NCBI GenBank assembly: GCA_002309345.1
Contig: DBWZ01000055.1
Span: forward strand, 305-55,208
Direction: 5' to 3'
Length of the DNA: 54,904 nucleotides
From: Pseudobutyrivibrio sp. UBA1225
GTDB taxonomy: Bacteria; Bacillota; Clostridia; Lachnospirales; Lachnospiraceae
How positions within the stretch are numbered: the first letter of the stretch is position 1; each line of letters begins with the position of its first letter. The notes beneath the pieces were generated by a model. The model was not told the DNA's origin. It was given only the letters and a program-made list of their open reading frames with translations, and searched no databases. Of this stretch, positions 14,758-23,246 are shown one piece after another. The position numbers and the translations under genes were made by a program.

Positions 14758-15726
14758 TTATTTTACAAGCATCGCCCTGTGTTTCTGTCCTAGTGCAGTG
14801 AATTTATCTATCAATGCCTTGGATGTATCGTTCTTAAATCTTTCCTTTGCGGCAAGAGAAAAAGCTCCTTCAAAGGCTCCTGCCAAAGCATGCTGACCAT
14901 TAGCATTTGGATGAATATCGCATATACGACCCTCCTCATTGTACTGGAAGAAATATACATCGCAGGCTGCGGAGTTATCTACAAAATAAACGTTGTCATA
15001 GTAAGCTGCTGCATCCTCAAAATATGTTCTAAGCTCTGCAGCTGCCACACCGTACTGATCTGCCAATACTATACCGGAGTCGGTTGAAAGGCCAAACATC
15101 GAACAAAACAACATAGAAAACATCTCTTGAGTGTAGTATACAGTCGCTATATAAATTGGGGCTGTTGGATTGTACTCTCTAATCTTAGTTATGATAGACT
15201 CCAAATCATCCTTTGCAGTAGAAATATACTTTTGGTGATATTCGTTCTCCTTGTTGGAAAGAACATCCTTGGCATCAATCTCACAAGCGCCCACATTAGT
15301 TCCCTCTGGAAGATAATACTCAAACGGAAGACTCATAAGCCCCTTGTCTGAAAGACTAGTAATCATCGCATAGGTGATATTGTTTGCTCCCACCTGAAGA
15401 GTTATAAAATCGGCACTCTTGATGTCGTTTATGACAGCTTCATCAGAAGAAATTTGTTCTAATACATCACTGGTTGTAAAACCGCCAACACCATGATTGC
15501 AAAGAGTGACATTGATTCCCTTGTTTGCCATCAAATCATCGCAAATATAGGTAGGATAAGAAGTCCAGCTTTTGCCATCATAGGTGTGCTCATCTGTAAG
15601 ACTGTCACCAAGTGCTGTATATACCTGGTTCATCTGATCTGCCTTGGCTGGTACCGACGCATTAAAAAACATAGTAAAAAAAAGCACTGCCGACAAAATC
15701 AATGTGATTATTTTTTTATTTTTCAT
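14758..15726 (-). CDS. secreted SGNH/GDSL-family hydrolase
   Basis: A 322-aa protein with a clear signal peptide (MKNKKIITLILSAVLFFTMF, cleavage near PAKA). The SGNH blocks are visible: ALGDSLTDE with the nucleophilic serine, a block II glycine after NHGVGG, VGANN as block III and DIHPNANGQH with the catalytic Asp/His. It is probably an esterase, for example a carbohydrate or peptidoglycan deacetylase or a lipase; the substrate cannot be told. An upstream in-frame ATG at 15750 would add eight residues. I chose 15726 because AAGGA lies upstream and the signal peptide starts there. It is monocistronic. Confidence 0.87.
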   Translation of the reverse strand: MKNKKIITLILSAVLFFTMFFNASVPAKADQMNQVYTALGDSLTDEHTYDGKSWTSYPTYICDDLMANKGINVTLCNHGVGGFTTSDVLEQISSDEAVINDIKSADFITLQVGANNITYAMITSLSDKGLMSLPFEYYLPEGTNVGACEIDAKDVLSNKENEYHQKYISTAKDDLESIITKIREYNPTAPIYIATVYYTQEMFSMLFCSMFGLSTDSGIVLADQYGVAAAELRTYFEDAAAYYDNVYFVDNSAACDVYFFQYNEEGRICDIHPNANGQHALAGAFEGAFSLAAKERFKNDTSKALIDKFTALGQKHRAMLVK

Positions 15727-15785
15727 AGTATTGTAATTCCTTGTTGCCATTTACAGTTTCTGTACTACTCCAAATTCATTCATAA

Positions 15786-15826
15786 CTAAAAAGAATAGAT
15801 TCCACCCCTCAATGGAATCTATTCTT
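15786..15826 (-). terminator. terminator of the pepT-udk operon
   Basis: AAGAATAGATTCCA (15791-15804) and TGGAATCTATTCTT (15813-15826) form a 14-bp stem. On the minus strand the T-run continues TTCTTTTTAG. Confidence 0.85.
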
Positions 15827-15870
15827 AATTATACTAGATTTTACCTATAAAAGAAAATCTATCATCGATA

Positions 15871-16515
15871 TTATATTTGATTTGAGACATCACCTTCGTG
15901 ATGCAATTTCTTGTTCATGTAAGTAATAAGCATATCAATGCCTGCTGCATTTTCACCACCTCGTGGGATGATGATATCGGCATATTTCTTGGATGGTTCA
16001 ACAAACTCTTCATGCATAGGTTTAACCGTATCTGCGTACTGAGTGATGATTGATTCGATGCTGCGCCCTCGCTCTATCATGTCTCGTTTGATTCGACGCA
16101 TTAATCGCTCATCAGCATCCGCATCTACGAATATTTTGATATCCATCAAATCACGAAGTTCTTTGTTCTCAAGGACCAAAAAGCCTTCCATGACGATTAC
16201 CGTCTTTGGCTCAACTCTAACCGTCTCCTCAGAACGATTGTGATTAACATAGTCATAGACAGGCATGTCAATAGCATACCCCTTGATAAGCTTCCTAACA
16301 TCCTCTGCCATCCTGTGAGACTCAAAAGAATCAGGATGGTCGTAGTTGAGATGAGTTCTCTCCTCGAAGGACATCTCTGGATGAGCCTTGTAGTATGCAT
16401 CGTGGCTGAGAACAGCTATATCCTCTCCGAAGTAATCATGCAATTTATTAACTATCGTAGTCTTGCCAGAAGCAGATCCACCTGCAACCCCAAGAACGCA
16501 AATTTTATCTGACAT
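15871..16515 (-). CDS. udk: uridine kinase family protein
   Basis: A 214-aa P-loop kinase with GGSASGKTT at the N-terminus, SHDAYYK and YDHPDSFES substrate-region motifs, VIVMEGFLVL and a C-terminal lid region MRRIKRDMIERGRS. The family phosphorylates uridine or cytidine in pyrimidine salvage, sometimes phosphoribulokinase-like substrates. I start at the second ATG (16515), where GGAGAGAAAT lies upstream; the ATG at 16527 would sit inside that site. It follows pepT by 57 bp on the same strand and shares its terminator, so the two are probably co-transcribed. Confidence 0.88.
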   Translation of the reverse strand: MSDKICVLGVAGGSASGKTTIVNKLHDYFGEDIAVLSHDAYYKAHPEMSFEERTHLNYDHPDSFESHRMAEDVRKLIKGYAIDMPVYDYVNHNRSEETVRVEPKTVIVMEGFLVLENKELRDLMDIKIFVDADADERLMRRIKRDMIERGRSIESIITQYADTVKPMHEEFVEPSKKYADIIIPRGGENAAGIDMLITYMNKKLHHEGDVSNQI

Positions 16516-16572
16516 ATTTCTCTCCATTAAATTTTATTTGTAGGGCTTGAATTGTCTACTTGCTAATTGTTA

Positions 16573-17790
16573 TTATTTCGCAAATCGCTGAACCAATCCG
16601 TGAAGGACCTTCACTACGGTGTCCATACCCTCAGCTGTGATGTGCTCCAATGGACCATGGAAGTTGTAGCCGCCTGTACCAAGGTTTGGGCATGGCAATC
16701 CCATAAATGAAAGCCTTGCACCGTCAGTTCCGCCGCGAATAGCAACTGCTTTCGGATTCTCCCCTGCATCTTCAAGTGCTTTGAATGCATAATCTATAAG
16801 AAACATGTGAGGTTCAATTTTCTCAAGCATGTTCTGATACTGATCTTTGATAGTAAGCTTGCAAGTTCCATCGCCATACTTTTGATTAATGATGTTACAA
16901 GCATGCTCCATAACCTTTTTCTTGTCAGCAAACTTATCCTTGTCGTGGTCACGGATGATATACGATAGCTTGGCACTAGCCACGTCCCCTGACATATCTG
17001 TCAAGTGGAAGAAGCCCTGATATCCCTCGGTTTTAGAAGGAACCTCAGTAGGTGGAAGCATGGCATTAAATTCCATCGCAACCAATGCTGCGTTTACCAT
17101 AATATCCTTGGCGTCTCCTGGATGGATGCTCACACCAGTAAATTCTACATCTGCGCCTGCTGCATTAAAGTTTTCATATTCTACTGCGTTTTCTTCGCCA
17201 CCGTCTACCGTATATGCGAAGTCCGCTCCAAATTTTGCCACATCAAAGTGATCTGCCCCTGCACCGATTTCCTCGTCAGGTGTAAAGCCTATGCAAATCT
17301 TGCCGTGTGGTTTGTCGGTCTTAAGGATTTCCTCAACAAATGTCATAATCTCTGCGACGCCAGATTTATCATCTGCGCCAAGCAGAGTCGTACCATCCGT
17401 GTGGATAAGGGTGCGCCCCTTGAGACCTGCAAGATGTGGAAAATCAGAAACCTTTATTGTACGACCTGATGTTCCAAGCACAACATTCTCGCCGTTATAA
17501 TTCTCTTCAATAATTGGATTTACATTTTCACCAGTAAAATCCGGCGCAGTGTCCATGTGGGCAATAAATCCAATTGACTTTTTGCTTTCGCAGCCAGGAG
17601 TTGCTGGGATATGCGCATATACGTAGCATTTGTCATCAACCTCAGCATTTTCCACTCCAAGAAACTTAAGCTCTTCAACCAAAATCTTTGCCAAATCAAA
17701 TTGTCTTGCTGTTGAAGGAACAGTGTTGCTGTCCTCATCACTTGTTGTATAAATTTTTACGTACTTTAATAATCTTTCGTATGCCCTCAT
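16573..17790 (-). CDS. pepT: peptidase T (tripeptide aminopeptidase)
   Basis: Full-length M20B metallopeptidase (405 aa), which releases N-terminal residues from tripeptides in the cytoplasm. Metal-site motifs are present: FIAHMDTAPD, GADDKSG and FTPDEEIG. The start at MRAYERLLKYVKIYTTSDE matches the family N-terminus, and GGAG lies 9 nt upstream. The C-terminal RGGTDGARLSFMGLPCPNLG motif carries the last metal ligand region. It heads an operon with udk. Confidence 0.95.
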   Translation of the reverse strand: MRAYERLLKYVKIYTTSDEDSNTVPSTARQFDLAKILVEELKFLGVENAEVDDKCYVYAHIPATPGCESKKSIGFIAHMDTAPDFTGENVNPIIEENYNGENVVLGTSGRTIKVSDFPHLAGLKGRTLIHTDGTTLLGADDKSGVAEIMTFVEEILKTDKPHGKICIGFTPDEEIGAGADHFDVAKFGADFAYTVDGGEENAVEYENFNAAGADVEFTGVSIHPGDAKDIMVNAALVAMEFNAMLPPTEVPSKTEGYQGFFHLTDMSGDVASAKLSYIIRDHDKDKFADKKKVMEHACNIINQKYGDGTCKLTIKDQYQNMLEKIEPHMFLIDYAFKALEDAGENPKAVAIRGGTDGARLSFMGLPCPNLGTGGYNFHGPLEHITAEGMDTVVKVLHGLVQRFAK

Positions 17791-17876
17791 TTAGATATAC
17801 TCCATGCTTCTCTTCTCTAGGATGTATAGTTCAATCACGGTTCGTTTTTATTTCTAAATAAAGATTGTATTAGTTG

Positions 17877-17907
17877 AAAAAAGAGGCTCATGTCTAACAT
17901 AAGCCCC
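17877..17907 (-). terminator. terminator of the small conserved gene
   Basis: On the minus strand GGGGCTTATG TTAGA CATGAGCCTC is followed by six T (17877-17882); one G-U pair is needed. Confidence 0.75.
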
Positions 17908-17926
17908 TAATAATTCTATTAAATGA

Positions 17927-18166
17927 TTACTGGTTAATCATAAACTCAAGAAGTTTTTTGGAATCCTCAGGCTCATAAGCGATAATTTCTAATTCTGGAA
18001 TACTATTTGGGTCAGCTTTAAAAATATTTGCTAATGAAACAAACTGAGAAAGCTTTGACTTGAGATTTAATCTATCGCCTTCGCCAGTCACAAGTTCAAC
18101 TGTGCCTTCACAGCTATCGATAACCTTGAAAAAAGCTTCTACATCTTTGATATTAGTAAGTTTCAT
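17927..18166 (-). CDS. small conserved protein often labelled polyA polymerase-like
   Basis: A 79-aa acidic cytoplasmic protein beginning MKLTNIKDVEAFFKVIDSCEG and ending LEFMINQ. Similar small proteins occur in many Lachnospiraceae, where databases often carry an unsupported polyA-polymerase label; I see no polymerase motif. AAGGAGGAAATGGT precedes the ATG, so translation is well supported. It has its own terminator and lies between ychF and pepT on the same strand. Function unknown. Confidence 0.75.
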   Translation of the reverse strand: MKLTNIKDVEAFFKVIDSCEGTVELVTGEGDRLNLKSKLSQFVSLANIFKADPNSIPELEIIAYEPEDSKKLLEFMINQ

Positions 18167-18318
18167 ACCATTTCCTCCTTTAAATTAAAAGTAAACTATA
18201 TAAATCGTTACTAATATAATAATTCAAAACTCAAGCTGTGTCTAATGCTATTTTTGACATGGTCAAGCTCCAAAGCCCAATCCGATTCGATTATTGTTTT
18301 ATAAGGAAAACCAATAAT

Positions 18319-19419
18319 CTAAACGTTAAATCTGAATGTGATAACATCGCCATCTGCGACGACATAATCCTTTCCTTCCATACGAACAAGCCCCTTTTCC
18401 TTTGCTGCTGCCATAGAACCATTTTCCATAAGTGCATCGTAGCTAACAACCTCTGCCTTGATGAATCCACGCTCGAAGTCTGTGTGAATCTTTCCAGCTG
18501 CCTGCGGAGCCTTGGTGCCCTTTTTGATGGTCCATGCACGTGTCTCATCCTCACCTGAGGTGAGGTATGAAATAAGACCAAGTAATCTATAAGATGCAGT
18601 GATAAGCTTGTCGAGGCCAGACTCTGAAAGTCCCATAGCCTCCAAGAATTCCTGCTTTTCTTCCTCCGAATCAAGCTCTGAAATCTCCTGCTCTATTTGA
18701 GCTGAGATAACAAACACCTCTGAGCCTTCTTTGGCTGCGTACTCACGAACGGCCTGAACGTTTTTGTTGTTGGCGCCATCATCTGCTAAATCTTCATCCT
18801 CAACATTGGCAGCATAGATAACAGGCTTTGCTGTAAGAAGATTGTACTCCTTGAAATAGCCTTCCTCATCGTCATCGTTAAGCTCGAAAGTCTTGGCCAT
18901 GTTGCCAGCTTCCATGTGCTCAATGAGACGCTTTTGCATAGCTGCTTCCTTTTGAAGAGTCTTGTCCATACGAGCTGAGCGCTCCGTCTTGGCATAGCGA
19001 CGCTCCATAACCTCTATATCAGAGAAAAGAAGCTCAAGGTTGATTGTTTCTATATCACGTAGAGAATCGATAGTTCCATCAACGTGAACAACATTGGCAT
19101 CCTCGAAGCAACGAACAACATGCACAATGGCATCTACCTCACGAATGTTGGCAAGGAATTGATTTCCAAGACCTTCACCCTTTGAAGCACCCTTTACAAG
19201 ACCTGCAATGTCAACAAATTCGATTGTTGCTGGAACTGTCTTTTTGCTGTTGTACATCTTGGTAAGGGCATCGAGACGCTTGTCTGGAACAGATACGATA
19301 CCAACATTTGGGTCGATTGTTGCAAATGGATAGTTTGCCGCAAGTGCTCCTGCCTTTGTAAGTGAGTTAAATAATGTTGATTTGCCGACGTTTGGTAAAC
19401 CTACGATTCCTAGTTTCAT
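18319..19419 (-). CDS. ychF: YchF/OLA1-type ATPase of the Obg family
   Basis: A 366-aa protein with G1 motif GLPNVGKST, switch-region FVDIAGLVKGASKGEGLGN, and the altered G4 motif NVED in place of NKxD that gives this family preference for ATP. A TGS domain closes the protein (EDETRAWTIKKGTKAPQAAG, then YDALMENGSMAAAKEKG). It is known as a ribosome-associated, redox- and stress-linked ATPase. GGAGAAAAA lies before the ATG. It is monocistronic. Confidence 0.95.
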   Translation of the reverse strand: MKLGIVGLPNVGKSTLFNSLTKAGALAANYPFATIDPNVGIVSVPDKRLDALTKMYNSKKTVPATIEFVDIAGLVKGASKGEGLGNQFLANIREVDAIVHVVRCFEDANVVHVDGTIDSLRDIETINLELLFSDIEVMERRYAKTERSARMDKTLQKEAAMQKRLIEHMEAGNMAKTFELNDDDEEGYFKEYNLLTAKPVIYAANVEDEDLADDGANNKNVQAVREYAAKEGSEVFVISAQIEQEISELDSEEEKQEFLEAMGLSESGLDKLITASYRLLGLISYLTSGEDETRAWTIKKGTKAPQAAGKIHTDFERGFIKAEVVSYDALMENGSMAAAKEKGLVRMEGKDYVVADGDVITFRFNV

Positions 19420-19545
19420 TTTTTCTCCTTTTTCCCTTAAAATAAGGGTCTTCTTTATTTTATATTACATGTTTTTAGCGTATACTATTCAAAATCTAAA
19501 ATATATTAACATAATTCGTGGAATATCTCCACCATATAAGATTTG

Positions 19546-20505
19546 TTATAATTCTTTTTTCTTCAAATACTCTTTTATCTTAAACGCACAGAAATATGGG
19601 AATGTATAAATATCATTTGCATAACCCACATTAAAATTACCCAACTTTATTCCATATGAAATATCACCATAGTTCTTATTTTTAATCAATGTCGACAATG
19701 ATTTTGACTGATTATTATTAGACTTAACTTCAACAGGAATCAAATCATTTTGTGTTCTTACAAAAAAGTCTTCTTCAAGGGTAGAATTTTCCTTCTTATA
19801 ATAGAAAAGTCCAAGCCCTTGCTTTACAAAAGCCTCAGCAACAAAGTTCTCATAAAGAGCGCCTTTATAAACTCCAAGATTTTTATTAACTCTTAAATCT
19901 TCCTGTGCTTCCTCATCTAACGCCGAAACCAGCAATCCCGTGTCTGGGTAATACAGTTTATACTTGCTCTCCTCTACATTACCCTTAAGTGGTAATTCGG
20001 GGAACTGTAAACAATTACATTCTGTTATAACACCTGCATCAATAAGCCATTCAATGCATCCTGTGTATTCCCTAGATCTTGCATTCTTATCAATTTTATT
20101 AAACTGGAACTTCTTATTCTCTTTGGCAAGCTGCGCAGGAATGCTTCTGTACACTCTAATAATTTTCGTTTGATCGAGGCTTTCTGCATATTTTCTTACA
20201 TCTTCCTCGTAATCAAGCCTTATTTGCTCTTGAACATCCAATGTGCCAGAAAAAGTCCCCGACTCAATATAAAGCTTAACTACATCTGGCATTCCGCCTA
20301 GTACACAGAAATCCAAGAATAGATTCTTAAAAATTGATAACTCATTCTCATTAAAAGGCTTATTATCAATCATGTGAACCAGAATAGAATCGATTTGTTC
20401 CTGACTATACCCTTTGGCCCAAAGGAATTCTTCGAAATCCATCGAATACATTTCATAATCGGTCTTTGAACCAACACTGTTACTATGAATCTTTTTATAA
20501 TGGAC
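19546..20505 (-). pseudogene. 5'-truncated AAA ATPase with DUF4143 domain
   Basis: The open frame encodes the C-terminal two thirds of a BrxL-unrelated, archaeal-type AAA ATPase with a DUF4143/DUF234-like nuclease-fold tail. Visible parts are MYSMDFEEFLWAKGY, FLDFCVLGGMPDVV, KLYYPDTGLLVSAL, LYENFVAEAF and IPVEVKSNNN. The first ATG in frame is at 20451, but homologous-looking sequence (HYKKIHSNSVGSKTDYE) continues upstream to 20502, where the frame enters a repeat element and meets a TAG. The P-loop and Walker B domain, about 150 residues, are missing. The family is usually 400 or more residues long; here 301-318 remain. No ribosome site precedes the remnant. It is almost certainly inactive as an ATPase. 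Confidence 0.85.
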
Positions 20506-20533
20506 CTAGGGGACGGGGTTAGTGGCTCATTTT
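20502..20533. repeat. half copy of a REP/MITE-like element at a deletion junction
   Basis: GGACCTAGGGGACGGGGTTA followed by GTGGCTCATTTT matches one end of the elements at 22185 and 23145, but the other end is absent. Its outer edge abuts the truncated ATPase gene, and its inner edge supplies the TGA stop of the methyltransferase gene at 20527. Confidence 0.8.
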
Positions 20534-21315
20534 CGCACTTGCAATTCCGCAAAGGAAATATAATGCTTAACATTAAACCTTTCTTCTGCATTTGCCATTA
20601 ACATCTTCATATGTTCTTCATCCCAAGCGTGTAGCTGCGATTCATTCATCGCTGCTCCAACACCTCGACTGGCTCGCATACGACCATGCCATCCATCTCT
20701 TGTAAATGGCACATCAACACGGAATTCATCCCTGACTATAACGTCGAAATAATCCATCAGTTCTTCTGGAACATAGACAGGCTGAACTGTATCTCCGTAT
20801 GCACTCCAATTGGGATTATGCTTCAGAATAATCTCTTCGCTCTTTCCTGCAATAGAATCTTCGTAAGGCAACCACCCCATGTAAAGAATAAGAAGTTTAC
20901 CATCTCTTTTAAGCATTTTTGAAAATTTTTCTGCCACAATCTTGGCATCTAGATACCAGATGCATTGGCATATGGTTATGACATCAAAAGTATTGTCCGG
21001 GTAATCAACCTTTTCAGCTGCGCAAGCATAAAAATCTATATTCATCTTCTGCTCCGCTGCAAGAAGTTTCGCCTGCTCTATCTGATTTTCTGAAATGTCG
21101 GTTCCAGTCCACTCGGCGCCAAACTTATACATATTGCGAGGAAGAACTCCTGTACCTGTTCCAATATCTAGAACCTTTTGTCCATCCTTGCAAAGCCCCA
21201 AATCCAAAATTCTCTGATAAAACTCCTTCGGATAAACATCCCTATATTTTGCATAATCCTTTGACGTGTTTCCCCAATCAAAAGATTTTCCATTATCTAT
21301 GCCTGCTAACTGCAT
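20527..21315 (-). CDS. class I SAM-dependent methyltransferase
   Basis: A 262-aa Methyltransf_11-type enzyme. Motif I is VLDIGTGTGVLP, the acidic residue after strand 2 lies in WTGTDISENQ, and motif IV is FDVITICQCIWYLD. GGAGG lies 10 nt before the ATG. The C-terminal half (SAYGDTVQPVYVPEELMDYF) resembles ubiquinone/menaquinone-type or small-molecule methyltransferases, but the substrate is unknown. The last residues, QVRK, and the stop lie at the edge of a half repeat element, so the natural C-terminus may have been slightly altered. Confidence 0.85.
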   Translation of the reverse strand: MQLAGIDNGKSFDWGNTSKDYAKYRDVYPKEFYQRILDLGLCKDGQKVLDIGTGTGVLPRNMYKFGAEWTGTDISENQIEQAKLLAAEQKMNIDFYACAAEKVDYPDNTFDVITICQCIWYLDAKIVAEKFSKMLKRDGKLLILYMGWLPYEDSIAGKSEEIILKHNPNWSAYGDTVQPVYVPEELMDYFDVIVRDEFRVDVPFTRDGWHGRMRASRGVGAAMNESQLHAWDEEHMKMLMANAEERFNVKHYISFAELQVRK

Positions 21316-21342
21316 GTTTTACGTTCCTCCGTGGCAGAGCTT

Positions 21343-21432
21343 TTACTCTCCCTTCTCTTCAAGATAAGAAATTATTGGTTCTATATACTTAATGTCAGAG
21401 ATGTCCTAGGATGACGCTATCTGCTCTGCCAT
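21343..21432 (-). pseudogene. possible small remnant reading frame
   Basis: An ATG at 21430-21432 sits behind a very good AAGGAGAAAATA site but reaches a TAG after eight codons (MAEQIASS). The same frame then continues for 20 protein-like codons (DISDIKYIEPIISYLEEKGE) to a TAA at 21343. This looks like the worn remains of a gene between the two methyltransferase genes. I cannot identify it, and chance is possible. Confidence 0.3.
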
Positions 21433-21494
21433 TATTTTCTCCTTCTCGCTCGCATCTTTCTTGTTCTTTAAGACTCCAAGCCCCTTGGAGCAGC

Positions 21495-22175
21495 CTACCA
21501 AATAAAAGGTATTACCTTGTATCGGACACGCTTCTTGTACTCAGAATATCCCTCGAGACCTTCTTCGAGTATCAGCTCTTCATTGCGGATGCGCTTTGAG
21601 ATTATCGGTATATACGCGAGCATAATAACAAAAGAAAGGGCTGAACCTAGGACAATGGGCATTGTAAAAAACAAAAGGATTGTACTCATATACATGGGAT
21701 GACGCACAATTCCATAAAGCCCAGTATCAATAACCTTTTGATTTTCCTGAACCTCAACAGTGCGGGAAAGGTATTCATTTTCCCTGAGGACCTCCGCATA
21801 TAGTATATAACCAAGTAAAAATACTACAGCCGCAGCATAGACAATCCAATCTGGCAAAACAATCCATCCAAAGCGGAAATTTAGTCCAGCCACAATAAAC
21901 GCAGCAAGAAACATTAACCCGCTCAACGCGATGACGGTTTTCTGCTCTGACTGTTCTTCTTTTGCATTTAGCCGCTTTTGTAATAACTGCGGGCTTTTCT
22001 TCATCATGACAAACCCCGCAACAATCATAGGAATAAACAAGATTCCTATCAAAAGCCAACCATTCCAATATGAAAAAGTTCCCGCTGGCAAAAACAAAAG
22101 AAGTCCTACCAATAAGATTCCCGATATAACTTTTGTAAAAGCTTGCGCAAACAATTTGTTATTCAAAACATCCAC
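21495..22175 (-). CDS. isoprenylcysteine carboxyl methyltransferase (ICMT)-like membrane protein
   Basis: A 226-aa protein with about five or six membrane segments and the signature ENEYLSRTVEV..DTGLYGIVRHPMYMS, then EEGLEGYSEYKKRVRY near the end. This is the PEMT/ICMT-type SAM-binding motif of membrane methyltransferases. In bacteria these proteins act on varied, mostly unknown hydrophobic substrates. AGGA lies 7 nt before the ATG, and the upstream edge touches a repeat element. It ends about 180 bp before the soluble methyltransferase gene on the same strand. Confidence 0.87.
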   Translation of the reverse strand: MDVLNNKLFAQAFTKVISGILLVGLLLFLPAGTFSYWNGWLLIGILFIPMIVAGFVMMKKSPQLLQKRLNAKEEQSEQKTVIALSGLMFLAAFIVAGLNFRFGWIVLPDWIVYAAAVVFLLGYILYAEVLRENEYLSRTVEVQENQKVIDTGLYGIVRHPMYMSTILLFFTMPIVLGSALSFVIMLAYIPIISKRIRNEELILEEGLEGYSEYKKRVRYKVIPFIW

Positions 22176-22182
22176 CTTTCCT

Positions 22183-22339
22183 ATGGTCCTAGGGGACGGG
22201 GTTCATGGCTCATTTTTATTTTAAACTTATACTCCTAGTCCTGAAATCTATGATAAATCCCATTTTCATTTTAGATTCATACTCCTATCATTGGAATTCA
22301 TTTTCATTTTGGACCCATAACCCCGTCCCCATGGTCCAT
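22183..22339. repeat. REP/MITE-like element, expanded copy
   Basis: Ends ATGGTCCTAGGGGACGGGGTT and AACCCCGTCCCCATGGTCCAT are inverted repeats. Inside are three copies of CATTTTYATTTT (22211, 22261 and 22299), the first two followed by a TTATACTCCTA/TCATACTCCTA segment. The 67-bp element at 23145 has just one such unit, so this copy seems to have gained two units. It sits between the ICMT-like gene and a lipoprotein gene and begins right at the latter's stop codon. Confidence 0.85.
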
Positions 22340-23118
22340 TAGAGATCTATATCTTCAAATTTTAATATATTTTTATCTTGATATGCTTCGGCCATTGGAA
22401 TTGTTTCTTCATCAAAATGGTCATCGGTCGGTGCCCCATAAATTATACTGATTGTTTTTGTCTTAGAATCGTATATTGAGCCATATTGAATCAAATCTGT
22501 ATTTTCCTTTCTAACTCTTGCGCTTTGAAAAGTATTATTATAGTTTCTGTCTACAAATATTTCACCCCTTCCATCTCCCATAAATATAACATCTAAGATT
22601 AATTCGGAAACATTATTACCATCAATATCTTCAACAAAATAATCCCTAACCACACTTTGTTCTATGCGCTGATATCCACTATCGGTATTACAATAAACCT
22701 CAACAAGATTGTCATCCAAAAACGGTACAGAAACTACAAAGCCTTCGTATCCGAGGATATCATCATATTCTTCAACTTTGCCTTCAAGAAAATCTGGTTC
22801 ATATTCATCCTTTGTTATCGTGCACAATTTCTCTCCAGTATCCCGAAGAACTACCGTACAATATTCATCTCCATGAGCAATGTAAGTATATTTTGAAGTT
22901 TCATTTACTATAGTTCCATTAGAATCATCTTCATTACTTGAATCAGTTTCTGCACTATTATCATTCTCAGTTTTTTTGTCTGAGCTAGAATCACTTTCAC
23001 TATTTGCCACATCAGAATTATTGACTTTATAATTATCTTTAGAATCCTCTTGATGAGCACACCCAGTAACTACCATGATTGCTAATGCTAAAAACAATAT
23101 CTTTTTCTTCATCATCAT
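22339..23118 (-). CDS. lipoprotein of unknown function
   Basis: A 259-aa lipoprotein (MMMKKKILFLALAIMVVTGC, lipidation at the cysteine) with a long acidic Ser/Asp/Asn-rich linker (about 25-70), then a folded domain with YTYIAHGDEYCTVVLRD and LILDVIFMGDGRGEIFV. The acidic loops could bind Ca2+, but no canonical motif is complete. AAGGAGG lies before the ATG. The 67-bp repeat element lies in its 5' region, so its mRNA leader would carry that hairpin. The promoter may lie in the GntR operator region. Confidence 0.8.
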   Translation of the reverse strand: MMMKKKILFLALAIMVVTGCAHQEDSKDNYKVNNSDVANSESDSSSDKKTENDNSAETDSSNEDDSNGTIVNETSKYTYIAHGDEYCTVVLRDTGEKLCTITKDEYEPDFLEGKVEEYDDILGYEGFVVSVPFLDDNLVEVYCNTDSGYQRIEQSVVRDYFVEDIDGNNVSELILDVIFMGDGRGEIFVDRNYNNTFQSARVRKENTDLIQYGSIYDSKTKTISIIYGAPTDDHFDEETIPMAEAYQDKNILKFEDIDL

Positions 23119-23144
23119 TTGATTTCCTCCTTATGCGAATCTAG

Positions 23145-23211
23145 TGGACCAGGGGGACGGGGTTAGTGGTTCATTTTCATTTTGGACCCATAACCCCGTC
23201 CCTAGGGACCA
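23145..23211. repeat. REP/MITE-like element, minimal copy
   Basis: TGGACCAGGGGGACGGGGTT at one end and AACCCCGTCCCTAGGGACCA at the other form a long imperfect inverted repeat around a loop with CATTTTCATTTT. It lies between a lipoprotein gene and the GntR-type gene. Confidence 0.85.
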
Positions 23212-23217
23212 AAAAAG

Positions 23218-23246
23218 TTGACAAAGTATTTTTTTTAAGTTATTGT
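23218..23246 (+). promoter_or_regulatory. promoter of the GntR-ABC operon
   Basis: TTGACA (23218-23223), a 17-bp spacer and TATTGT (23241-23246). The -10 element lies inside the outer arm of the operator. Confidence 0.7.

Noticed and set aside
20502..23211. Insertion sequence with transposase
   Set aside because: The repeats are short and no transposase reading frame lies between them. The intervening genes are unrelated to transposition.
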